Positions 16,538-26,346 of a stretch of 64,000 nucleotides of DNA are shown in pieces. Within the stretch, counting starts at the first letter, position 1; the number at the start of each line of letters is the position of its first letter. Both the position numbers and the translations under genes were made by a program. Below the pieces are notes generated by a model. That model saw only the letters and a list, made by a program, of their open reading frames with translations. It ran no database searches and was not told where the DNA came from. Origin of the DNA: Alphaproteobacteria bacterium (GTDB lineage Bacteria > Pseudomonadota > Alphaproteobacteria > Rickettsiales > SXRF01); contig JANYES010000023.1 of NCBI GenBank assembly GCA_025362975.1, positions 1 to 64,000 on the forward strand, in the 5' to 3' direction.

Positions 16538-17412
16538 AATGCTGCTTCCAGTGTTTTGCGTGGGTTATAGTCATGCGTTTGCGCCCATTTCTCGATGATT
16601 TCCTGAAGCTCGGTATCGATAGCAGGCATAGTAAGTTTCAGTGTTACATACTGATCGCTACCTTTGATGCCTTTACCTTTTAGCCGCAAGGTCGTGCCTG
16701 CGGAGCTGTGCGGCACCGTCATATCGACAGGCCCGTGTATGGTAGGCACCTGAATGATTCCACCCAGCACATATTCCTGTAAGGTAATCGGGACTTCGAT
16801 ACGGATGGTATTGCCTTCACGGGTAAAAAACCTGTGTGGGCTTATATGCACGCTGACATAGGCATCGCCAGCTGGCATCCTCCCTTGGCCTTTGAGGCGC
16901 AGTTGTTTGCCTTCTTCGATACCTTCAGGAATGGTGATATCGAGTATTTTGCCATCGGGCATAGTCACACGCTTTTTAGCGCCGCGCACCGCTTCCAGAA
17001 ATTCGACTTCGATAGTGTAGCGCGCATCAGGTGAGGGGTTTTTAAAGCCTGCTCGGCGTCCCCCCAGCCCCCCGAAAAGCCCTTCCAGATCAGATAAATC
17101 GAAATCTCCGCCGCCAAAATGGTAACGGTCACCTTGAGGCTGGTCAGCGAAATCACGGTAGTTATAGTGCTGTTGCTGTGGGCGCACTTGCTCATCCATA
17201 TCGATGTCGCCCCGGTCAAAGGCAGCACGTTTATCTTTATCGGAAAGCAGCATGTTTGCCGTATTCAATTCCTTGAATTTAGCATCCGCATCTTTATTGC
17301 CCGGATTCAGGTCCGGATGCAATTTCTTGGCAAGCTTACGATAAGCAGCTTTGATGTCGGCATCGCTTGCATCCTTGGATACGCCTAATACGTCGTAAGG
17401 GTTTTTAGCCAT
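16534..17412 (-). CDS. cbpA: DnaJ-like co-chaperone CbpA
   Basis: A 292-aa type II J-protein. The J-domain is at residues 4-70 with HPD in KKLHPDLNPGN. A Gly/Phe-containing linker follows (FGGGDFDLSDLEGLFGGLGG), then two C-terminal substrate-binding domains (GKILDITIPEGIEEGKQLRLKG, and GTTLRLKGKGIKG). There is no zinc-finger domain, as expected for CbpA rather than DnaJ. It works with DnaK and is controlled by CbpM, encoded immediately downstream. Confidence 0.93.
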   Translation of the reverse strand: MAKNPYDVLGVSKDASDADIKAAYRKLAKKLHPDLNPGNKDADAKFKELNTANMLLSDKDKRAAFDRGDIDMDEQVRPQQQHYNYRDFADQPQGDRYHFGGGDFDLSDLEGLFGGLGGRRAGFKNPSPDARYTIEVEFLEAVRGAKKRVTMPDGKILDITIPEGIEEGKQLRLKGQGRMPAGDAYVSVHISPHRFFTREGNTIRIEVPITLQEYVLGGIIQVPTIHGPVDMTVPHSSAGTTLRLKGKGIKGSDQYVTLKLTMPAIDTELQEIIEKWAQTHDYNPRKTLEAAL

Positions 17413-17490
17413 AGGCGTAATGCAACCTCATTAGCTGTCCTTGAAATCCAGATGTAATATGGTTACGATTTGATGTAGATCACAATCGAT

Positions 17491-17520
17491 AAAAATGAGG
17501 AAGGCCTTTAGAGCCTTCCT
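17491..17520 (-). terminator. Rho-independent terminator of the stress-protein gene
   Basis: AGGAAGGC (17498-17505) pairs with GCCTTCCT (17513-17520), and on the minus strand the hairpin is followed by CATTTTTATC. It lies 23 nt after the stop of the 17543-18040 gene. Confidence 0.8.
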
Positions 17521-17542
17521 TGTCCTTAAGAGCTGACAATGA

Positions 17543-18040
17543 TCAGGCTGCTTTGATTTTCGCATTGCTGCTGCGTAATGCAGAGCGGGCGGCATCGACC
17601 ATTTCATCGCTGGTATGAACAACGATGACGGCTTTGCCGTGCCTGATTTCTTCCTCGTAACGCTTTGCCTCATCAACCGCGAAGCCTGCGCTAATCAATG
17701 CCCCGCTTATGCTACCGGCAGCAGCACCTGCGCCTGCACCGGAAAGAATGGCGATCAGCGGACCTGCCACCAGCAATCCCGATCCTGGGACAACGACAAT
17801 GCCCACCAATGTAAGTCCTGCCACTAAGCCCCCTAAAGCCGCCCCAAATAATGCGCCTGTGGCAGCACCCTTTTCTACGCGGGTGTGTTCGTCATCCACC
17901 GGGGAGGCAAAAAAAGTGTGGTGGAGATTGTCAGATACGATAAGGCTCATATCTTCGCGTGCAAAGCCTGTGTCCAACAATTTGGAAACGGCGGCATTGG
18001 CTTCTTTTTTACTGTCGAATACGCCTGTAACATTTGTCAT
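17543..18040 (-). CDS. General stress protein 17M-like (DUF1269-type) protein, copy 2
   Basis: A 165-aa protein collinear with the product of 8885-9382: GVFDSKKEANAAVSKLLDTGF, a central GLTLVGIVVVPGSGLL membrane-like hairpin, and GFAVDEAKRYEEEIRHGKAV. By eye roughly three-quarters of positions are identical, so this is a recent paralogue. An AGGAG sequence precedes the ATG and a terminator follows, so it is probably monocistronic. Function unknown, stress-linked. Confidence 0.82.
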   Translation of the reverse strand: MTNVTGVFDSKKEANAAVSKLLDTGFAREDMSLIVSDNLHHTFFASPVDDEHTRVEKGAATGALFGAALGGLVAGLTLVGIVVVPGSGLLVAGPLIAILSGAGAGAAAGSISGALISAGFAVDEAKRYEEEIRHGKAVIVVHTSDEMVDAARSALRSSNAKIKAA

Positions 18041-18059
18041 GGTGATCTCCTAATAGGGT

Positions 18060-18300
18060 TCATGGTAAGCGAGCGCTTGGAAATTATTGATTTTCCGGTT
18101 TGGGGCGGTTGGTAAAATGGTTAGTATGCTCTTAACGCGCGGTTGCGCGTTTATCTTCATCAAAGGATGATTTTGCAGAAGAATTATTGGCAATAATGTG
18201 CCCATTGGCGATTATCTCTTCAGTTGGCACCGCTAGACCCTTCATTATTATTATCTTTACCGGTGACAGCTTCCTTTACCGCGCGTGGATTTATGGCAAC
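18060..18300 (-). pseudogene. Decayed copy of the two small stress-module genes (copy 2)
   Basis: Minus-strand reading gives AINPRAVKEAVTGKDNNNEG up to a stop near 18226, related to the 8471-8673 gene. Next comes IANGHIIANNSSAKSSFDEDKR, a stop, and EHTNHFTNRPK, related to the 7975-8405 gene. Starts, in-frame integrity and C-termini are missing. Together with the intact stress gene just downstream it shows that a three-gene module was duplicated. Confidence 0.6.
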
Positions 18301-18305
18301 TGCAA

Positions 18306-18512
18306 CTAGTCGCACCGACGCGCATTAACCCATTCTTCTTCTGTAAATATTTCTACCGGCAATTTGCAGCCTGGCGGTTTATCTCCAAATGGGTGGGAAA
18401 CTTCTATCTCATGAACGGCGTGATTTAATTCAGTGGCGAGCGTTTCTGCCTCTGATAGCGACTTACACTTACTTACAGGTCCGTCAAAGCCTCCGATTAC
18501 ATAATAAGTCAT
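18306..18512 (-). CDS. Small hypothetical protein
   Basis: 68 aa from ATG 18512, which is preceded by GGAGG at 5-nt spacing; a longer frame from 18554 has no such signal. It starts MTYYVIGGFDG, has a helix of SEAETLATELNHAV type and ends with two Cys (PGCKLP, ARRCD). Soluble, acidic, family not recognised. It stands alone between the decayed module and the sensor kinase. Confidence 0.55.
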   Translation of the reverse strand: MTYYVIGGFDGPVSKCKSLSEAETLATELNHAVHEIEVSHPFGDKPPGCKLPVEIFTEEEWVNARRCD

Positions 18513-18601
18513 AACAGCCTCCATACTTATTTCATCCAGTGTGGGCTGTGGCAAATCTTTTATCTATGCGGAATTAGGATAAGCTACCCAAAATCACTAC
18601 T

Positions 18602-19783
18602 TTAATTTATATTTTTCATTGCCAATGATCGGAGCGCTGCTTGGTCATGCGCCAGGTGACTTACTCTCGGCAACCGCACGCTGAAAATAGTGCCTTGTTG
18701 CTCATTCGAAAAAACCTTGATAGTTCCCTCGTGAGCCATAACAATTTCTTTGCTAATAAATAATCCTAAACCCAAATTTGAAATATCTTCACCGGATTTA
18801 TTACCATCGCTTTCCCCACGGGTAAAAGAATTAAATAGCGTGGTTAACTGGTTGGGAGGAATGGGGTCGCCTGCATTATGAATTGATATGGTTACCCCGA
18901 GAGGATCTCCTTTTATCAGGACATCAATGGGAACAGTTTTAGTCCCGTACTGTACCGCGTTGCCGATTAAATTGGAAAATAGCTGTCCTATACGTGTGAT
19001 ATCCCATTCGCCTTGCACATCTCCTGTGATTTCTAATAAAATAGTGCGGTCGGGGTGTTGAATTTCTATTTCATCAATCACTTTTCGGCATATAATCCCA
19101 ATATCCATAGGCACTTTCAGAATAGGTAGTCCTGTTCCCGCGCGGGCGCGGGTGAGATCGAGTAAAGTGCTAATAATGTTGGATATCCGGGTTCCGCTAT
19201 TAACAATTTGGGAAGTAAGTTCTAATTGTTTGTCATTTAACGTTCCCACCCTGGGAATGAGCTGCGCGGACATATTCATGGCACCTAATGGGCTGCGAAT
19301 ATCATGCCCCAATACGCCTAAAAGCAAATCCTTAGAATAGTCGACTTTCTGTGTGAATTTGCCTACGGATTCCGCGAGTGCCTGATCAATGGATTCATTA
19401 AATCTGGTCAAATCCACCACGTCCTCATCGGACAAGGTTCTGTTTGCCTTCGTCCATAAGATAATAACGCTGCTACGTAGCGCACGATACTCGGAGACCA
19501 TTTGAACAATATCGAATCCTTCATCATGCCTGATATTACCGTGAATTTCAGCGGCACTGTCTTTGAAATCCACACTATCATTTTCTCCATGGGATTTACT
19601 AATTTGCTGCCGAGCTGTTTGGGGGGATTCCAAGTCTTCAGAAATAAAAGAAAGTATTTGTTCAATATGGTCTCTTAGCTGAAAAGCGGTCATATTGACA
19701 GCGGGTGACAGTGTCCTGGCAAAGCTTTCCCATTCAGCTATAATCGGCTGCTTATTTTCACGGATGAAATCTGCTAGGCGCAT
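18602..19783 (-). CDS. Cytosolic sensor histidine kinase with RsbRD-like N-terminal domain
   Basis: A 393-aa kinase. Residues 1-140 resemble the RsbRD/RsbT co-antagonist N-terminal helical domain (LADFIRENKQPIIAEWESFAR). Next are the HisKA dimer with phospho-acceptor His in LLGVLGHDIRSPLGAM (about 165) and the HATPase with SNLIGNAVQYG (N box), LGLGLFISKEIV and GTIFSVRLP. There are no transmembrane segments. This architecture reads an internal signal. No cognate receiver is adjacent; the free-standing receiver at 21981 is a candidate. Confidence 0.9.
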   Translation of the reverse strand: MRLADFIRENKQPIIAEWESFARTLSPAVNMTAFQLRDHIEQILSFISEDLESPQTARQQISKSHGENDSVDFKDSAAEIHGNIRHDEGFDIVQMVSEYRALRSSVIILWTKANRTLSDEDVVDLTRFNESIDQALAESVGKFTQKVDYSKDLLLGVLGHDIRSPLGAMNMSAQLIPRVGTLNDKQLELTSQIVNSGTRISNIISTLLDLTRARAGTGLPILKVPMDIGIICRKVIDEIEIQHPDRTILLEITGDVQGEWDITRIGQLFSNLIGNAVQYGTKTVPIDVLIKGDPLGVTISIHNAGDPIPPNQLTTLFNSFTRGESDGNKSGEDISNLGLGLFISKEIVMAHEGTIKVFSNEQQGTIFSVRLPRVSHLAHDQAALRSLAMKNIN

Positions 19784-19863
19784 GTGGAATCTTTCTGAAA
19801 TATTAGGCGACTGGCTTTTATTATGAATATTTTTTCTTAAAGCTTCCCTTCATCCATTAGTAT

Positions 19864-21474
19864 TCAGGCCGCCATTTTAGGTGGGCTTTCCGCTATATGC
19901 TTGATTAGCACCGCCTGCAACTGATGCGGATTAAACGGCTTGGCGATATAGTCATCCATTCCTGCGGCCATACATTTTTCACGGTCTCCTTTGAGCGCAT
20001 GGGCCGTCATCGCTATGATTGGCACACGCACTGAAGCCTTAACCGCTTTCTCCAGTCCACGAATATGACGGGTAGCCTCAAAGCCATCCATTAAGGGCAT
20101 TTGCACATCTAGCAATACCAGTGAATATTTTGCGGGAGAAAATTTATCAATAGCTTCCTGTCCGTTGCGCGCTACCTCATAACGGTAGCCAAAATTCTTA
20201 AGCATAACGGTTGCAACTAGAATATTAGGCTCATAGTCTTCGACTAACAGAATAGGCAATTGCGCAGCATTTTTAGTCGTATCAAGATAAATAGTATTTT
20301 CTTGATAGCCAAGTTTGACATTTTCGTTGTATGCAACTGGAAGACTTAAATGCAGGACAAAAGTTGACCCGGTCCCTACTGTGCTGGTAACGGTGATTGA
20401 TCCGTCCATCTGTTCGGCTAGGGATTTGGAAATGGCAAGACCAAGCCCTGTACCGCCATAGCGGCGAGTAATGGAAGGGTCGGCCTGTATAAATTTTCCA
20501 AATATATCTGAGATTCTATTTTCAGGGATACCGATACCGGTGTCGGTAACTGAAATGGTCAAATGCTTCTTACCATTTCCTCCGCCGCCATTAGCAAGCA
20601 AAACGGATACGGTGCCATGATCGGTAAATTTAACGGCGTTTCCGACCAGATTCAGTAATATCTGCCGGATTCGTCCGCTATCTCCGATGAAGCTTTTATA
20701 GAGGCCAGCTTCATAACGCACATCAAGAAGGATGCCTTTTACTTTCGCACGTACGGACATGACGCTAATAACCCGTTCCAGTAGAGAGGTCAGGTTAAAA
20801 GGCGCATGTTCAAGTTCAATAACTTCAGCTTCAATTTTATCGATATCCAGCAGATCATTAATCAGTACCATTAATCCATCAGAGCTAGTCTGCAAAACAC
20901 TGACATATTGCTTTTGTATATCATCCAGTTTAGTGGTCAGCAGTATATTGGTAAGCCCTATGATAGCATTCATTGGTGTCCGGATTTCGTGGCTCATGTT
21001 AGCAAGGAAATCCGATTTCGCTTTATTGGCCTTTTCGGCAACAAGAGCAGCTACTTCGGCAGATGCCTGGCCTTTTTCTGCAAATTGCGTGGCATCTTCT
21101 GCGGCAACACGGCCTCTATCGGCTACATCTTGCCGTGCATCACTTTTGGATTTTAAATCCTCGGCAATGTCTACGTTGGACTGGGCCAGTTTCTCAGCAA
21201 TTACCACGTTAGCCTGAGCTAATTCGGCTGCAATTTTCTCATTGGATTGAGCCAGATCATGTGCAACCTGTTCCAAGCAAAGCGCGCGTGCAATAGCCGA
21301 TTTATTGGTGCCACGTTGTACATAAGAAACCGCCATAAGCAATCCGCCCGACACGGCAACCATTTCATACATATACATCGCGTCTGTATGAGGATTAAGT
21401 AGTACACGACCAAGCGTCAGCGCAATAATGATAAACAGGCCATAATCTAATAGAATTGTTTTACATGAGGCCAT
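19864..21474 (-). CDS. Membrane hybrid histidine kinase with C-terminal receiver
   Basis: 536 aa. Two N-terminal transmembrane helices ([20 protein letters not shown] and [15 protein letters not shown]) have almost no periplasmic loop. A long coiled signalling helix follows with 11-residue repeats ([33 protein letters not shown]). Then come HisKA ([18 protein letters not shown]), HATPase ([26 protein letters not shown]) and a receiver whose phospho-acceptor Asp lies in [13 protein letters not shown]. The receiver ends with [13 protein letters not shown], nearly the same as in the kinase at 46844. Confidence 0.93.
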   Translation of the reverse strand: MASCKTILLDYGLFIIIALTLGRVLLNPHTDAMYMYEMVAVSGGLLMAVSYVQRGTNKSAIARALCLEQVAHDLAQSNEKIAAELAQANVVIAEKLAQSNVDIAEDLKSKSDARQDVADRGRVAAEDATQFAEKGQASAEVAALVAEKANKAKSDFLANMSHEIRTPMNAIIGLTNILLTTKLDDIQKQYVSVLQTSSDGLMVLINDLLDIDKIEAEVIELEHAPFNLTSLLERVISVMSVRAKVKGILLDVRYEAGLYKSFIGDSGRIRQILLNLVGNAVKFTDHGTVSVLLANGGGGNGKKHLTISVTDTGIGIPENRISDIFGKFIQADPSITRRYGGTGLGLAISKSLAEQMDGSITVTSTVGTGSTFVLHLSLPVAYNENVKLGYQENTIYLDTTKNAAQLPILLVEDYEPNILVATVMLKNFGYRYEVARNGQEAIDKFSPAKYSLVLLDVQMPLMDGFEATRHIRGLEKAVKASVRVPIIAMTAHALKGDREKCMAAGMDDYIAKPFNPHQLQAVLIKHIAESPPKMAA

Positions 21475-21581
21475 TTTTTACACTATCTGCCATGAGGCTG
21501 TTGAGGTTACCACGTGCACCCTAAGCACAATTCTAATATATTATCTATGGGGAATATTAATAATCTCGATGAACCTCTTAG

Positions 21582-21800
21582 TTAATCTCTTAACCGCGAC
21601 CATGTCAGAATAATTATACCTACAAAAACAGTCGGATGATGATTCGAGGGTGCGATTAAAAATAACATTGCTTCAGCGAAAAGGCCCACACATGCTGCAG
21701 CAAAAAAATTTTCAGGCTCAGGCTTTTCATGTCTTTTACTCGCTTCCCATCTTAGTATGAAGAATATCGTTATAAAGATGCGAAGAAGAGTGCAGGGCAT
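21582..21800 (-). CDS. Possible small membrane protein
   Basis: A 72-codon frame with two hydrophobic stretches (LLRIFITIFFIL and AACVGLFAEAMLFLIA) and a hydrophobic end (VFVGIIILTW). No family recognised and no clear ribosome-binding site. The region is AT-rich. It may be spurious. Confidence 0.25.
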   Translation of the reverse strand: MPCTLLRIFITIFFILRWEASKRHEKPEPENFFAAACVGLFAEAMLFLIAPSNHHPTVFVGIIILTWSRLRD

Positions 21801-21980
21801 TATATTAAAAAAATATGAATGTGATAAAATGGCTATAACAGGAATTGCACGGAAAAAGATGCGTGAAGATTCCGCCCACTTACATTTTTTTTAAAATCAA
21901 TATAATCGCACATAAGCATCCCATCTTTACATCTAATAAGCATAAAGTGAATGCTTTAAATATTATGATAGGAACAGGTT

Positions 21981-22376
21981 ATGGCAAATGAGGAAAAAGG
22001 CCGCATTTTAGTCGTTGATGACAATGATGCGAATTTATTGGTCGCAACGGCGATACTGGAGAATCTGGGCTATTCATTCGATATCGCAAAAGATGGCATG
22101 GGTGCGGTCGAGAGGTATGCTAAGGAAAAATATATCATCATCCTGATGGATATTCACATGCCGGAAATGAGCGGCTATGAGGCCACACAACAAATCCGGG
22201 CTTACGAACTCAGGAATGAGCTGCCGCGGACGCCGATCCTAGTCATTACGGCAAATCCTGATTTTATGGCAAATCACACGCTTTTAGCCAATTCCATCGA
22301 TGGATTTATCATCAAACCGTACCAGCAGGAAGAATTGTTAAATATGATCACAGCTCAGTGTGATTTACCGGCGTAG
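21981..22376 (+). CDS. Single-domain response regulator
   Basis: A 131-aa receiver with no output domain. Acidic pair DDND near residue 12, phospho-acceptor Asp in IILMDIHMPEMSG, Thr in LVITAN and Lys in FIIKPYQQEEL. AGGAACAG precedes the ATG. Sequence is close to the receivers of the hybrid kinases at 19864 and 46844, so it may be a phosphate sink or shuttle for them. The switch Tyr/Phe region is unusual (the usual TA motif reads TANPDFMANH). Confidence 0.9.
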   Translation: MANEEKGRILVVDDNDANLLVATAILENLGYSFDIAKDGMGAVERYAKEKYIIILMDIHMPEMSGYEATQQIRAYELRNELPRTPILVITANPDFMANHTLLANSIDGFIIKPYQQEELLNMITAQCDLPA

Positions 22377-22498
22377 TTACTCGCTGTGATAGGCAGCGTG
22401 AACTTTGCCGACAGCGTGATACCAAATATTTTTTCCCGGCGATTCAATAGGAATGCGAGACCTTTCTGCGTTAGCAATATTGACAGGAGTGGCTTTGC

Positions 22499-22795
22499 GT
22501 GCTGTGCAGCAAGCTCGATCTAGGTACGGCGATTGATGAACATACGCGCGGCGAGCTGTCCAACTCGATTTTCTTCAACAATGCGCTACGCGATTTAAGG
22601 CCGCCAGCGAACGATCAGGCATTTGAAGATTTCTGCAAATACCCGCTCAAGAACCCCGACCTGAAATTATTGTGCAGCACTAAATTCCGCACAGGCTTGA
22701 GCCGTAAAGCGCTATCGCAATGCGCGCTGTGGTATCTTTGGCGGCATCCCATTGAATTCACCAAGTTTTTCCAATTGGATAAAGCGAAACATTAA
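22499..22795 (+). CDS. Hypothetical protein
   Basis: A 98-aa frame starting GTG with AGGAG about 9 nt upstream. It is soluble, Leu/Arg rich, with four Cys (LLCST, SQCALWYLWRH, and others). Composition is protein-like (FEDFCKYPLKNPDLKLLC). No family recognised. It lies 70 nt ahead of the large helical protein and could share its transcript. Confidence 0.5.
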   Translation: MLCSKLDLGTAIDEHTRGELSNSIFFNNALRDLRPPANDQAFEDFCKYPLKNPDLKLLCSTKFRTGLSRKALSQCALWYLWRHPIEFTKFFQLDKAKH

Positions 22796-22878
22796 AATGT
22801 GTAAAAACGTTAACCTGTCACACAGCTGTAACACTCTTGTGGTTAGATCGCGTGTCAAAAAACATGAGAAGCACGCAT

Positions 22879-24663
22879 ATGAGAAAGTCTGCCCCCCAGC
22901 ACAAGCCGAATCTTTTTCTGCAAAAAATACTCGACGATAAAATCGGCAGCACCATTGCGCCGAATGCACAGTTGGGCAACGTGCTTGGCATCGGCGCGCT
23001 GACGCCGCTGGTCAATGCGCAGGAAATGGAAACGCAGGAAATAACTGCCGATGGCAAAACGCGCATGACGCCGACGGAAGAAGAGCTGACTGCTTACCGC
23101 CAGCTATGCGGGTTGTTTTTCGGTGAGCTCGGATCGGGGCTTCGCCGCTATGCCAGCGCGAAACTTGCGCTGCGTCAGGACGTAAGCCGAAATGCGCCTG
23201 AGGCGCTACAGGCCTTCATTGATAATACGTCGGAGGATATCGATAATAAAGAAACGCGCGCTGTGGGCTGGGAGCCGGTGAAGGCGATGGTGATGCAGCT
23301 TTCCTCGGCGATGTTTGGTATAAAGCATACGGCGTCCAAATCGCTGATGGTGCCGCGCGGCGGCGACGTTGCGGTGGCGCGCGCGCGCCGCGAAGACGCC
23401 CTGGCTTATACTAAGCAGGAAAAAATTATCGCACCGCTGGTGAAATTTTACCGCGAGCACGGTCTGTGCGCACCAGATGCCACCGATGAAAACCTCACCG
23501 ATTACGTAAAGGAAGTATTGCCGTTTTGGGAAAAGCTGGTGGAAACCACCATGCAAAACGGCCCCGCCGGGCACCAGCTTATGGCGGCGATGGACAGGAA
23601 AATAAACGGTAAGCCGCTCACGGTCCACGACGATAAAACCCTCCAGAACAATCACGAACTCGTTGAAGAATGGTGCGGCATTCTGGGCGATGCGGGACTC
23701 GGATTTGCCACCGCGCCGTGCAATCAGGTCTATCGCAACATGCATGATACGGTGAGTTGCTGGGACAAATATATCCGCACTGAACTGCAGTCGCGCATTG
23801 CATTCCTGAGCCATGAATCATTCAAAGCGCAAGAGCTTCGTCGCGAGGCGATAGGCTATCATACGGAAGTGCTGGAACAGATGCATTCGTTGAGCCAAGC
23901 GATTAATCCAGTTTGTGAAACGTTGGGCAGCATGATCGATTATAATGCGACGATTGTTATTAGCAGCGACGACACGGCTAAAGTCAAATCGACCGTCGCG
24001 CGCATGGGGCAGATAAACATGAATGCCCGATTGGAATATGACGCGAAACGCCTTCAAGATTCGCTGAATGCGGTGCTGAAGCATGCGCCGAATGAGGTGA
24101 AACTGGCTGAAAAATACTGTGAGCGCGTTGCCATTATCAGCACTGTCGGACCCACTTTACAGCAAGAATCCGGCGCATTGTTTGAGCAGCTCGATAAACT
24201 CAACCAGCGCATGGAAAATGGTATTATTGACATTTCTTCCGGCGACGAAGATTTCCGCAAAGTGAGCTTTGGTATCCGCTCGATGCGTCACCGTCTGGAA
24301 ATGATGCAGATGATGACCGAAGGCCTCTATGCCGATATGACGAAAGTCAGTGGCAAGGATGAAAAGGGTTGGGGTAGCCAATGGAGCGCAGATGATTTCA
24401 CGCCGCCGGAAAATCCAAGCAACGCGCTTAAGGATCTGGCGGGCCGCATACAGCATTATTGCGTGAAAGTGCAGGCCGAAGCCACCAAGCGTCTTAATGA
24501 AATGGACGCACTCACCAAAACATTCACCAGCAGCGACAGCTTCGACCAGCTGCTCGATGTGTTTCAACGTGTAAAATCGGAAACCGATATGCTGTCAGCC
24601 TCCTTGCAAAACCGCGAGGACCACTGGAAAAGAACAAACACAGGACAAGCTCGCCGAACATAA
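22879..24663 (+). CDS. Large alpha-helical protein of unknown function
   Basis: About 594 aa from ATG 22879; ATG 22864 is an equal alternative. No signal peptide or membrane helix. The protein is predicted largely helical, with charged amphipathic stretches such as LEMMQMMTEGLYADMTK and FEQLDKLNQRMENG. No catalytic motif or known domain was recognised. Its end is 72 nt from the ankyrin-like gene, in the same direction. The two and the following metallopeptidase gene form an apparent transcription unit of poorly known proteins. Confidence 0.7.
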   Translation: MRKSAPQHKPNLFLQKILDDKIGSTIAPNAQLGNVLGIGALTPLVNAQEMETQEITADGKTRMTPTEEELTAYRQLCGLFFGELGSGLRRYASAKLALRQDVSRNAPEALQAFIDNTSEDIDNKETRAVGWEPVKAMVMQLSSAMFGIKHTASKSLMVPRGGDVAVARARREDALAYTKQEKIIAPLVKFYREHGLCAPDATDENLTDYVKEVLPFWEKLVETTMQNGPAGHQLMAAMDRKINGKPLTVHDDKTLQNNHELVEEWCGILGDAGLGFATAPCNQVYRNMHDTVSCWDKYIRTELQSRIAFLSHESFKAQELRREAIGYHTEVLEQMHSLSQAINPVCETLGSMIDYNATIVISSDDTAKVKSTVARMGQINMNARLEYDAKRLQDSLNAVLKHAPNEVKLAEKYCERVAIISTVGPTLQQESGALFEQLDKLNQRMENGIIDISSGDEDFRKVSFGIRSMRHRLEMMQMMTEGLYADMTKVSGKDEKGWGSQWSADDFTPPENPSNALKDLAGRIQHYCVKVQAEATKRLNEMDALTKTFTSSDSFDQLLDVFQRVKSETDMLSASLQNREDHWKRTNTGQARRT

Positions 24664-24735
24664 ACTACGGGAAGGGGTTGTTAAAAACCCTGACGTGGTA
24701 TCTCGAATACTATAACATAAGAGGGGGAGAAACTT

Positions 24736-26277
24736 ATGGCCGATAAACCTAAAGCGCTGCCGATGGCGCCGGAAGCATTGCAGAAAAAATTTACCGAGCT
24801 GGAGCTGCAAAATTTCGCTTATGACGGCATCGCGCCGAAAGCGATACTCAGCAAAGCGCTGGACGATAATCCGGATTTATTGAAACACACGTTTATTGGA
24901 AGTAACGGCCAGAAGACCAATCTTCTGGTGGAGCTGCTTCGCGTGGATCGCCCGGTGCTTGCGGCGATGGTGGTTGCGGATTTCAAAGAAAAAATTCCCG
25001 AAACCATGATCAAAGGTTATAATCCCGACGATGCCTCGCCACTGCTGGCGCCGTTACCGCTGGCGCTACGTTACAGCGCTCCGCTTTCTATCGCGCTGAT
25101 CGAACAGGGCGCACCGGTGACGGATATCACGCCTGAAGATCGCAACGTAATGCACCAGATGATGATGCATTCCCACCCCGAAACGATTAAAGCCATGCTC
25201 GAATATCTCGGCAAAAAATTACCTGAGAATGAACGTAAGGATCTATTCGCCGCGCGCGATGCCAATGGGAAAACAGCGACTGAGTTAATGACGCGCCCCG
25301 CGCCACTGGTGCCGTTTACGCTTGCTGGCTACATGTCCAAACAGCAAATGGAAAAGCTGGGCGATGGCTGGCTTGACGCGCGGATCAAGAAACTACAGGC
25401 GATAAAAAAACCCGATGAGAATGCCATTGCGCTGACGTATGAGATTCTTTCCATGCATGAGGCGTTCAAAAAAGCCGGTATACAAAGCAACATTTCAAAG
25501 CAGGCCGGTGAAAAATTAATTGAGTTTTCCAGAGCCCATTCGGGCTATAGCACTCACGGCTACCACCAGCTCGGCAGCATGCTTGAATATGCCGATCAGG
25601 ATGCCAAAAATGCATGGCTTTACAGCGCGACCGAATATCAAGGCAACATGAGTTTTCCTGTCATGGCCACCGAATTGCTGTTGGAAAAAGGCGCCAAACC
25701 AGACGGCCCGCGCAGCATTCACCGCGCCATCTACGCCGAAGATATCGGCATGGTGAAGGCATTGCTCGACAGCTGTAACAATAGAAAAGATTTTATCAAC
25801 ACCGACACGGGCCAAAGCGCGGTTGATTTTGCGCTGACATGCGGATTCTGCGACGAGAAAAAACGTGTCCCGATCATCGCCTTGTTGGCTAAGCGCGGCG
25901 CCGAACTGACAGAAAGATCCTACGAAAAACCGATGATTACGAAAGTGCTCTGGCTCGGCACCGCCGGCGTTCAGCGACAACAGAAATTCGTGGACGAATG
26001 CATGCAACATCATCTGCCATGCCCGAAAGGCCTTGCAGCAGCGCTGGAAAGAAGCTGGATGAAATATGACCAAAAAGAAGTGCCAGCCGAGGAAACCTTG
26101 AAACTGCGCATGGAAATCCGAAGCGCATTGCAAAGATGGGAAAAAGAAACCGAGATGCAAAGAGCACTTAAAGGGGTTGTCGGATTTGCGCCGGATATCA
26201 AACCGGCATCTGTGCTGGATGGAGTGGAATCGCCTACAGGGTTGCCTGCGGCGATTCGCCACATGGTATTAGCGTAA
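24736..26277 (+). CDS. Divergent ankyrin-repeat-like protein
   Basis: 513 aa, GGGGGAGA 5-nt upstream of the ATG. Repeat-like helical hairpins include LALRYSAPLSIALIEQGAPV, MATELLLEKGAKPDGPRSIH, RAIYAEDIGMVKALLDS and GQSAVDFALTCGF-IALLAKRGAEL, which match the ankyrin pattern with poor conservation. No signal peptide. Ankyrin proteins usually mediate protein binding, so a scaffold or effector-like role is possible but not shown. Same strand as the helical protein upstream and the metallopeptidase downstream. Confidence 0.7.
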   Translation: MADKPKALPMAPEALQKKFTELELQNFAYDGIAPKAILSKALDDNPDLLKHTFIGSNGQKTNLLVELLRVDRPVLAAMVVADFKEKIPETMIKGYNPDDASPLLAPLPLALRYSAPLSIALIEQGAPVTDITPEDRNVMHQMMMHSHPETIKAMLEYLGKKLPENERKDLFAARDANGKTATELMTRPAPLVPFTLAGYMSKQQMEKLGDGWLDARIKKLQAIKKPDENAIALTYEILSMHEAFKKAGIQSNISKQAGEKLIEFSRAHSGYSTHGYHQLGSMLEYADQDAKNAWLYSATEYQGNMSFPVMATELLLEKGAKPDGPRSIHRAIYAEDIGMVKALLDSCNNRKDFINTDTGQSAVDFALTCGFCDEKKRVPIIALLAKRGAELTERSYEKPMITKVLWLGTAGVQRQQKFVDECMQHHLPCPKGLAAALERSWMKYDQKEVPAEETLKLRMEIRSALQRWEKETEMQRALKGVVGFAPDIKPASVLDGVESPTGLPAAIRHMVLA

Positions 26278-26346
26278 AGAGGTGCTAGTTAGTATAGGAT
26301 TTTTATAAGAGTACTGGAATGATGGGCTTCATCATAGCAGGGTCTT

